From: UBA12403 sp043808565
GTDB lineage: Bacteria; Patescibacteriota; Patescibacteriia; UBA9934; GWF2-40-263
Reading direction: 5' to 3'
Length of the DNA stretch: 38,818 nt
NCBI GenBank assembly: GCA_043808565.1
Contig: JAZDEQ010000006.1
Location: forward strand, 1-38,818
Every line of letters begins with the position of its first letter. Position 1 is the first letter of the stretch. Shown piece after piece: positions 1-7,215 of this stretch. A program made the translations under genes and the position numbers. Under the pieces are notes generated by a model. The model did no database searches and was not told the origin of the DNA. It worked only from the letters and a program-made list of their open reading frames with translations.

Positions 1-69
1 CAATACGTTCGTGAGCAATGGGAAAGAGATAAACAAGAAGACGGTGAGCAAATGGAATTCCATTGGTAA
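1..69 (+). CDS. 3' end of an unidentified gene (partial)
   Basis: Frame 1 is open from the window edge to a TAA at 67-69 and encodes 22 residues ending in GEQMEFHW, a charged, acidic tail. A terminator-like hairpin follows 15 bases later, which supports this being a true gene end. Too little is visible to name the family. It lies directly upstream of a helicase gene that lacks its 5' half, so this gene may belong to whatever DNA replaced or interrupted the helicase. Confidence 0.5.
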   Translation, partial: QYVREQWERDKQEDGEQMEFHW

Positions 70-83
70 TTAACTAACTAAAT

Positions 84-103
84 AGCCCCTTCTAGGGGCT
101 TTC
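84..103 (+). terminator. Terminator-like hairpin after the first partial gene
   Basis: AGCCCCT (84-90) and AGGGGCT (94-100) form a perfect 7-bp stem with a TCT loop. Only a short TT follows, so termination would be weak. It lies 15 bases after the stop codon of the upstream partial gene. Confidence 0.55.
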
Positions 104-109
104 CCGAAA

Positions 110-128
110 CTACCGGCTCTGCCGGTAG
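110..128. other. Perfect 8-bp hairpin at the helicase truncation junction
   Basis: CTACCGGC (110-117) and GCCGGTAG (121-128) pair perfectly around a TCT loop. Helicase-like coding homology starts at the next codons (129 onward, R-I-I-F-T-E-S). The hairpin therefore sits exactly at the boundary between foreign sequence and the helicase remnant. No T-run follows, so it is a poor terminator and a better candidate for the end of an inserted or rearranged segment. Confidence 0.5.
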
Positions 129-1718
129 AGGATCATTTTTACCGAATCCACTATTACACAAGGGTATCTAGCCGAGACTCTTCTTGCTAATAATGGTTAC
201 AAAGATAAAATTGTTTTGTTTAATGGTTCAAATAATGACGATAAATCAAAAGAGATATATAAAAATTGGCTCGAAAAAAATAAAGATACCGATAAAATAA
301 CCGGTTCAAAAACAGCTGATACTCGAGCTGCACTTATTGAATATTTTAAAGACGAAGCTGAAATAATGATTGCTACCGAGGCTGGTGCCGAAGGTGTTAA
401 TTTACAGTTTTGTTCTTTAGTTATTAACTACGATTTACCTTGGAATCCGCAAAGAATTGAACAGCGTATTGGCCGTTGTCATCGCTATGGACAGAAACAC
501 GATGTCGTCGTAATTAATTTTGTTAATAGAAAAAATGCGGCTGATCAGCGCGTATATGAATTATTGGATCAAAAATTCAGGTTGTTTAAAGGGGTATTTG
601 GTGCAAGTGACGAAGTCTTGGGTTCTATCGAATCTGGTGTTGATTTTGAAAAACGTATTGCGGCTATTTATCAAACTTGTCGAACAACCGAAGATATTAA
701 TACTGCCTTTGATAAACTTCAGGAAGAAATGGACGAAAGTATTCAGAGTAATTTGTCTGACACACGTCAAAAACTTTTAGAAAATTTCGACGCTGAAGTT
801 CATGAAAAATTGAAAATAAACCAAAGAGAAAGCCAGGCGTATTTGGATACCTATGAACGCTGGTTGTGGGATGTCACTCGTTATTATTTAGGAAGTAATG
901 CAGATTTTTCCGATCAAGAATATTCCTTTTCTCTAAAAATTAATCCTTTTAAAAATGAGGAAATTGATCCGGGACCATACAAAATCGGTAAAAACGTTGA
1001 AGATGCTCACGTCTATCGCCCAGGTCATTCATTAGCACAGAAAATTTTAAATGAAGTTAAAAATAAACAGATTGATCCGGCAGAAATTGTTTTTGATTAC
1101 TCAAAACATTCGTCGATTATTTCTGTGCTTGAACCACTGGCTGGCAAGAGCGGTATTTTGAAAGTTTCAAACTATACCGTTGAGGCTTTTGAAGCAGAAG
1201 ATACTGTTATTGTGTCGGCAATTGATGAAAACGGAGAATCTATCGAGCCAAGTGTTATAAAAAAAATATTTTCACTTTCTGCTCAGTCGGTTGTACCAAA
1301 ACCTTTTTTATCTGAAGAATACAAAAAACTAGATGATCTTGAGCAACAAACAATTTCGACAATCTCCGGACAAATTATGGAAAGGAACGGGAGTTTCTTT
1401 GATGATGAAGTTGCCAAGTTGGATAATTGGTCAGAAGATGTAAAAAAAGCTCTTGAGCTTGATTTAAGGAAACTCGATATTGATATTAAGACAGCTAAAA
1501 CAAATGCCAAGAAAATTGTTAATCTTGATGAAAAACTTAAAGCTCAACGAGAAATAAAAGATACTGAAAAAAAACGGAACGAAATGCGTCGAAAATTATA
1601 TGAAGCTCAGGACGAAGTGGATGTAAAAAAGGATAGTTTATTAGAAAGAGTTGAAGCCCAACTGAAACAAAAGTCAAAAACCGAAACATTATTTACAATC
1701 AGTTGGAAAATCGTCTAA
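129..1718 (+). pseudogene. 5'-truncated SNF2-family helicase of a restriction locus
   Basis: This is the C-terminal half of an SNF2/DEAD-like helicase. The reading frame is open from just after a TAG at 126-128. It gives IIFTES (the start of the second RecA lobe), then DKIVLFNGSNND. Helicase motifs V and VI follow: IATEAGAEGVNLQF, then NPQRIEQRIGRCHRYGQ with its arginine fingers. The rest is a long accessory region ending in a lysine/glutamate-rich coiled coil and TLFTISWKIV. Walker A and DEAH motifs are absent because the first lobe is missing. The only internal start is TTG at 216, which would give a 500-residue fragment unable to bind ATP alone. It ends 4 bases before the Mod gene, as SNF2 helicases do in some type III restriction operons (family knowledge). 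Alternatives are an insertion interrupting the gene or an assembly join. Confidence 0.75.
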
Positions 1719-1722
1719 ATTT

Positions 1723-3312
1723 ATGAATAATAAAAAGCAAAAACTAGAGTTAACTTGGATCGGCAAGGACGAGGAATTGAAACTCGAGCCGAGGATTTTG
1801 ATTGAGGATCCAAGCAAGTCCTATGGCGATAAATCCTCCGAGAATATGCTTATTCACGGCGACAACCTCCTTGCTCTCAAAGCTCTTGAGCAAGACTTCG
1901 CTGGTCGAATAAAATGTATCTACATCGATCCGCCTTACAATACAGGCAGTGCTTTTGAACACTATGACGATAATCTTGAGCATTCTACATGGCTTAGTTT
2001 AATGCGACCAAGATTGGAAATTTTAAAAAATCTTTTACATCCAACCGAAGGTAGTATTTGGATTTCTATAGATGATGATGAATGTCATTATTTGAAAGTA
2101 CTTTGTGACGAAGTGTTTGGGCGCAGTAATTTTGTCGCTAATGTTATTTGGGAAAAGAAATATTCTCCCTCAAACGATGCAAAGTGGTTATCTGACAGTC
2201 ATGACCATATTTTAGCCTATGCCAATTCCAAATCTGCCTGGAGACCTTATCTACTGCCAAGAACAGAAGAAATGAATGCTAGGTATAAAAATCCTGACAA
2301 TGATTCAAGGGGTGACTGGAAATCTGGGGATGTTTTGGTTAAGTCATTTTCACAAACTGGAGTATTTCCAATAATCAATCCAAATACGGGAAAAGAATTT
2401 TGGCCGCCACAAGGAAGCTGTTACAGATTTAGTAAAGAAAGTGCTGAGCGCTACCTTGCAGATAATAGATTTTACTTTGGGAAAGATGGTAGGGGTGGCC
2501 CGCAGTTAAAACGTTTTTTAACTGAAGTTCAAGAAGGTTCAGTTCCAAAGACTATTTGGTTTAGAGATGAAGTTGGTGATAACCAAGAAGCAAAGAGTGA
2601 AATTAAAAGCTTATTTGGGGCAGATATTTTTGATACCCCGAAGCCGGAACGACTTATTAAACGAATTCTTGATCTTGGTAGCAAAAGTGGCGATTGGGTT
2701 TTGGATTCTTTCCTTGGTTCTGGTACTACTTCGGCCGTAGCCCATAAAATTGGACGAAAGCACATTGGTATCGAATTTGGTCAACATGCAGAAACGCATT
2801 GCCTGCCTCGTTTGAAAAAGGTTGTTGACGGTACCGATGGTCTTAAACTTTCCGAAGAGCTTGATTGGAAAGGTGGAGGTGGATTTAAGTTTTATAATCT
2901 TGCATCAAGCCTGCTTCGCAAAGATTCTTTCGGCAACTTCGTGATTGATGAAAACTATAATGCCAATATGTTGGCGGCCGCTATGTGTAAGCACGAAGGC
3001 TTTAAGTTTTATCCGGACGAGACGTTTTATTGGAAGCATGGCAAATCCACCGAGACTGATTTCATTTTTGTTACTACTGGCTTTATCACTGCCGAACAGT
3101 TGGATGAAGTTCACAGTGAGATGAAAGCTGGCGAGAGCTTGCTTATCTGTGCTAAAGCCTATGCCCCAGAATGCGAAAACCATTTTGCCAATATCACTAT
3201 CAAGAAAATTCCGCAGATGATCCTCGGTCGATGCGAGTTCGGCAAAGATAATTACGATCTCAATATTATTAAAGCCACCGAAGCGGAAGCCGAGGAATTT
3301 AACGAAGAATAA
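1723..3312 (+). CDS. mod: Type III restriction-modification methyltransferase (Mod)
   Basis: Predicted N6-adenine DNA methyltransferase that would protect the site recognised by the Res subunit encoded next. The order of motifs is that of the beta class. First comes IHGDNLLAL, then the catalytic DPPYNTG (D at about residue 69). A variable central region follows, which should include the target-recognition domain. Motif I is last, DSFLGSGTT at about residues 328-336, followed by GRKHIGIEFG, which binds S-adenosylmethionine. At 529 residues the length is normal. The ATG at 1723 comes 4 bases after the helicase stop, and the Res gene begins 1 base after the stop here, so the genes are almost certainly co-transcribed and coupled. 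All catalytic motifs look intact, and I saw no simple-sequence tract that would make it phase-variable. Confidence 0.9.
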   Translation: MNNKKQKLELTWIGKDEELKLEPRILIEDPSKSYGDKSSENMLIHGDNLLALKALEQDFAGRIKCIYIDPPYNTGSAFEHYDDNLEHSTWLSLMRPRLEILKNLLHPTEGSIWISIDDDECHYLKVLCDEVFGRSNFVANVIWEKKYSPSNDAKWLSDSHDHILAYANSKSAWRPYLLPRTEEMNARYKNPDNDSRGDWKSGDVLVKSFSQTGVFPIINPNTGKEFWPPQGSCYRFSKESAERYLADNRFYFGKDGRGGPQLKRFLTEVQEGSVPKTIWFRDEVGDNQEAKSEIKSLFGADIFDTPKPERLIKRILDLGSKSGDWVLDSFLGSGTTSAVAHKIGRKHIGIEFGQHAETHCLPRLKKVVDGTDGLKLSEELDWKGGGGFKFYNLASSLLRKDSFGNFVIDENYNANMLAAAMCKHEGFKFYPDETFYWKHGKSTETDFIFVTTGFITAEQLDEVHSEMKAGESLLICAKAYAPECENHFANITIKKIPQMILGRCEFGKDNYDLNIIKATEAEAEEFNEE

Positions 3313-3313
3313 T

Positions 3314-5965
3314 ATGAACGCCAAAGCCCAAGCAATCAAAAATCGTTTAAGCCTTCGTAAACCGCAAGCGGATAGTTTGGAAATTATAGAAAAACTGGCT
3401 GATGTCTTGGAATTGAAAAAGAATGTTGATCCAGCTGGCGAGTTAGCAAAAATTCGAGCCCTGTATCCGACTTGTTCTGATTTTGAACGAGACTTTCCAT
3501 CAGTTTGTTTTTCTTTGGCCACCGGCGTGGGTAAAACTCGCCTGATGGGTGCGTTTATTTCTTATCTTTATGTGGCCAAGGGCATAAAGAATTATTTTGT
3601 TTTGGCTCCCAATCTAACTATTTATAATAAGCTGATCGATGATCTTTCTAATACGCAAAGCCCGAAGTATGTCTTTCGTGGTATTAGTGAGTTTGCTGTT
3701 ACCCCACCACGTATCATTACCGGCGATAATTATGCCGAAGCACGACAAAGCACGCTGTTTAAAGAAACAGTAAAGATTAATATTTTCAATATTTCCAAAA
3801 TCAATTCCGAAGTTCGAGGAGGCCGTGAACCGAGAATCAAACGGCTTTCTGAATATCTTGGTGAGTCCTATTTCAATTATCTTTCTGAATTGCCGGATTT
3901 GGTTTTGCTTATGGACGAATCGCACCACTATCGAGCAGACTCCGGGCTTAAAGCGATTAATGAATTAAAGCCGATTTTAGGTTTAGAACTTACCGCTACC
4001 CCGATTGATACCCATAACAATAAATTTAAAAATGTTGTTTTTGATTATCCTTTGGCCAAAGCCTTACAAGACGGCTTTGTAAAAGAGCCAGCTATTGCAA
4101 CTCGTCGTGATTTTAACCCCGATCAATATTGCAATGATCCAAAAGAATTGGATTTGATAAAGCTCGAGGACGGCGTACGAATCCACGAAGACACTAAAGT
4201 GGCTTTAGATATTTATTCTCGCGATACCAACAATCGCTTGGTCAGGCCATTTGTCTTGGTAGTGGCTAGAGATACGGATCATGCCAAAGAAATTCGGGAG
4301 ATGATAGAGTCCGAAAGATTTTTTGAAGGACGCTACAAAGGCAAGGTTATGGAAATCCATTCTAATCAGCGAGGTGAAGAGAAAGAGGAAAATGTCCAGA
4401 GATTATTGGATTTGGAAAAACCGGAAAATCCGATTGAAATAGTGGTGCATGTAAATATGCTCAAAGAAGGTTGGGATGTTACCAATCTTTACACTATTAT
4501 TCCTTTGCGTGCGGCTAACTCCCAGATTCTTACCGAACAAACTATCGGTCGTGGTTTGCGTTTGCCTTATGGCGTGCGGACCGGCGTTGAAAAGGTGGAC
4601 AAGCTCACTATCATCGCCCATGATCGCTTTCAGTCCATTATTGACGCCGCCAATGATCCAAACTCTATAATCAGGCAGGAAAACATTATTGAAATTGATC
4701 CGAACGCTTTACCCGAAGCACAGGAAGTTATTACTGCTTCCTCGGTAACTGATGAAGCTTTTGCTCTCAAGCGTCAGGAAGTGGCGACCATTACAAACGA
4801 AGTGGACCGACAAAAGGCTGGCTTGGTTTTGGAAGCCGAACAGTTGATCACGGAAGCTGTGAATGCTCTTGGTGCGAGCGTTAAAAATATCAATGACTTG
4901 AATAGCGACGAGATTCGCAAACTGGCTTTTGAAAAAATAGTCACAAGTATTGAAAGCAACCCGCAACAAAATTTGTTTAAGTCGGCCATTGTTGAAGCGG
5001 CCAAGCAAGAATATGAGTCAGTCGTTTCTGAATTGATTGATAAGACAATCCCGATTCCGCGTGTGCTTATCCAGCAGAAGCATGATGTAAAATCTGGTTT
5101 TAAAGATTTTGATCTTGATGTTGCCGGCCTAAACTATCAGCCAGTATCGGAGGAGATTATTCGCCGTACCTTGCGTACCAACGAAAGTGAAATCTTGCAA
5201 AGTGAAAGTTCGGGAGTTGAGCGTGATATCCCAGAAAACATTTTAGTAAACGAATTGATCAACTATCCGGAGGTGGATTATGACCGTGAGTCCGAGTTGT
5301 TATATAAATTAGGCAAACAAGCTATCGCCAAACTTGGTAACGCCCGAAGCGAGGAAGATTTGGAGAACATCGTGCTTTATCATAAGCGAGAAATCGGTAA
5401 GTATATTTATGCTCAATTGCAACAGCATTTTTATTTGGAAAGTTCCGGTTTTGAAGAACCATTGGTCTATCCGTTTGATCGGATAAAACCGCACAACTTT
5501 TCCAAATATACAGCTGACAGCGTCCATCATTATACCGAGACAATCACGCCGACAAATACGATTCCATCAAAAGTATTTAGTGGATTCAAAAAAGCTTGTC
5601 ATAATCTGTACAAGTTTGATTCTAAATCCGAAAAGGATTTTGCCGCTATTTTGGAAAAAGATACGGATGTATTGAAATGGCTTCGCCCGGCCGATTCCCA
5701 GTTCGAGCTTTATTGGAAGTACAATTCAAAACGCTATCACCCGGACTTTGTGGTAGAAACCGCCGACACGATCTTTATGGTCGAGATTAAAGCCGAGAAA
5801 GATATTGATGATACTGAAGTTCAAGAGAAAGCCGAAGCTGGCAAGAAGTATTGTGAATCCGCAACGGTATTTAATCTGGCGAACGGAGGCAAGAAGTGGG
5901 TCTATGTTCTTATTCCGCATACATCTGTCGCACCGAATATGAGCTTGAAGGGGTTGTGTAAATAA
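3314..5965 (+). CDS. res: Type III restriction endonuclease subunit (Res)
   Basis: ATP-dependent helicase/nuclease partner of Mod; the Mod-Res complex senses unmethylated sites, moves on DNA and cleaves. Helicase motif I is ATGVGKT at about residue 69, motif II is DESH at about 201 and motif III is LTATPID. The second lobe carries NMLKEGWDVTNLY and QTIGRGLRLPYG (motifs V and VI). A PD-(D/E)XK nuclease closes the protein: HPDFVVE at about 809, then MVEIKAE at about 823. The length of 883 residues is usual for the family. No motif is missing, so it should be active. It starts 1 base after the Mod stop and is followed within 10 bases by an unknown gene, suggesting one transcript. Confidence 0.9.
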   Translation: MNAKAQAIKNRLSLRKPQADSLEIIEKLADVLELKKNVDPAGELAKIRALYPTCSDFERDFPSVCFSLATGVGKTRLMGAFISYLYVAKGIKNYFVLAPNLTIYNKLIDDLSNTQSPKYVFRGISEFAVTPPRIITGDNYAEARQSTLFKETVKINIFNISKINSEVRGGREPRIKRLSEYLGESYFNYLSELPDLVLLMDESHHYRADSGLKAINELKPILGLELTATPIDTHNNKFKNVVFDYPLAKALQDGFVKEPAIATRRDFNPDQYCNDPKELDLIKLEDGVRIHEDTKVALDIYSRDTNNRLVRPFVLVVARDTDHAKEIREMIESERFFEGRYKGKVMEIHSNQRGEEKEENVQRLLDLEKPENPIEIVVHVNMLKEGWDVTNLYTIIPLRAANSQILTEQTIGRGLRLPYGVRTGVEKVDKLTIIAHDRFQSIIDAANDPNSIIRQENIIEIDPNALPEAQEVITASSVTDEAFALKRQEVATITNEVDRQKAGLVLEAEQLITEAVNALGASVKNINDLNSDEIRKLAFEKIVTSIESNPQQNLFKSAIVEAAKQEYESVVSELIDKTIPIPRVLIQQKHDVKSGFKDFDLDVAGLNYQPVSEEIIRRTLRTNESEILQSESSGVERDIPENILVNELINYPEVDYDRESELLYKLGKQAIAKLGNARSEEDLENIVLYHKREIGKYIYAQLQQHFYLESSGFEEPLVYPFDRIKPHNFSKYTADSVHHYTETITPTNTIPSKVFSGFKKACHNLYKFDSKSEKDFAAILEKDTDVLKWLRPADSQFELYWKYNSKRYHPDFVVETADTIFMVEIKAEKDIDDTEVQEKAEAGKKYCESATVFNLANGGKKWVYVLIPHTSVAPNMSLKGLCK

Positions 5966-5974
5966 TCATTGGTT

Positions 5975-7000
5975 ATGGCAGTTTTTATTCCAAACGAAAA
6001 CGTGGAAAAAAACCAAAGTTTTGGTCATGTTGTTAATAAAGCAGTAAAAGAATATTTAGAACCAGAATTAAAACGTTTGGGTATAAAGGGTTTTTGTGCG
6101 GCCGGAATTGAGATTTTGTCTGATGGAACACATAAGGTTTATTTCGATCAAGATGTCCAAATCATGCTCGAATTTAAAGACAAGAAAATTGACCCTAACA
6201 ACATTGGTAAAGCAATCGGTGTAGATTTGTATGATCTTAAAAATGTTAAGTGGTGTAATAAAAAATTCAACAAAGGTTCTGCAAAAATTTTAATTATTCA
6301 TTTTAATGAGAACTGGTGGATTTGGAATTCTGATTTTAAAAAAAACAAAGAGCTTGAGGAAAAATTTAAAGTAACTACAACACATAAAATCCGTGGAGGC
6401 GGGTATTTACCTCTTGAAATACGAAAACAGGAAAAGAAGGATTTTTTGCAAGGTTGGCAGACTGGATTGAAAAAAGAATTGCCCGCAATGTGGATGAGAC
6501 ATGTAACAGTATCTCAGAAATATTGTGGAGTAATGGTCTATGATGGAAATTATTTTGATTTATTTTCGCACGCACAAGAATTATATGTCCTTGGTTACTA
6601 TTACTCTGCCATCATTATTTGCAGAACAGCAACTGAGCAAGCTCTTATTAGGATACTTTTAAAGGTAGGAAAAGGAATGGATATTTATAAGCACATTAAA
6701 GGGAAGAAGAAATTAAAAAGTATAGAGCAGTTAGCAGAAACATGTAGAAGTCATTCCTTATTTCGAGGTAAATATCCAATTAGTAAAATTGCGGCAAAAA
6801 AGGTTAATGAAATTTCAACTCTTGCAAGTAGTCTTGTCCATCCTAAGAACGACCTCCGTGAATTAGACGCTTACAAAAAGGAAGCAATCAAATGTATGGA
6901 TAACCTACAGTTTGTTATTAGACGGTATCTAAATTTTATAAAAGATACGGGCACGATTTCTGGTTATAAAATTTCAGGACAGGTAAAAAGATTGAAATAA
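5975..7000 (+). CDS. Unknown protein with HEPN/DUF4145-like C-terminal domain
   Basis: Function unknown. The N-terminal half (about residues 1-165) is a mixed alpha/beta region with aromatic stretches such as NENWWIWNSDF and matches no family I recognise. The C-terminal half is all-helical and begins AQELYVLGYYYSAIIICRTA with TEQALI next. It ends with LASSLVHPKNDL and a further helix, the layout of DUF4145/HEPN-like domains. The HEPN ribonuclease pair R-x4-6-H is not present, because no arginine sits 4-6 residues before the histidine, so it is probably a binding rather than a nuclease module. It starts 3-9 bases after res (TTG 5969 or ATG 5975; ATG preferred), so it is likely a fourth member of the restriction operon. 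Confidence 0.7.
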   Translation: MAVFIPNENVEKNQSFGHVVNKAVKEYLEPELKRLGIKGFCAAGIEILSDGTHKVYFDQDVQIMLEFKDKKIDPNNIGKAIGVDLYDLKNVKWCNKKFNKGSAKILIIHFNENWWIWNSDFKKNKELEEKFKVTTTHKIRGGGYLPLEIRKQEKKDFLQGWQTGLKKELPAMWMRHVTVSQKYCGVMVYDGNYFDLFSHAQELYVLGYYYSAIIICRTATEQALIRILLKVGKGMDIYKHIKGKKKLKSIEQLAETCRSHSLFRGKYPISKIAAKKVNEISTLASSLVHPKNDLRELDAYKKEAIKCMDNLQFVIRRYLNFIKDTGTISGYKISGQVKRLK

Positions 7001-7011
7001 CGACATAGATT

Positions 7012-7137
7012 ATGATTAGGAAGGCATTGCAAGATTACTGTTTAGAATTGGAAAACAAAATTTAACCAATTGAAGAATTTAAAAAACCCGGTGAAGAAAT
7101 TGGTAAAATTTTGAGGATAAAATTGCGATATAAGTAA
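7012..7137 (+). pseudogene. Possible small-ORF remnant in the 7001-7215 gap
   Basis: The gap between the HEPN-like gene and the ATPase gene is about 215 bases. From ATG 7012 a frame reads 17 codons to a TAA at 7063-7065. It then continues in the same frame for 23 protein-like codons (PIEEFKKPGEEIGKILRI...) to a second TAA at 7137. One in-frame stop inside otherwise plausible coding sequence suggests a decayed small gene, but composition alone could produce this. No terminator or operator was seen in the gap. Confidence 0.2.
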
Positions 7138-7215
7138 ACGAGTAATTAATTGAAGTAAACAAGAACCAAATCAATTAAAAAATTACTAAAGTTTGTGGAG
7201 AATAAAATAATTAAT

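Noticed and set aside
5969..7000. HEPN ribonuclease activity for the protein after res.
   Set aside because: The conserved histidine lies in LVHPKND with no arginine 4-6 residues before it, so the catalytic pair is missing.
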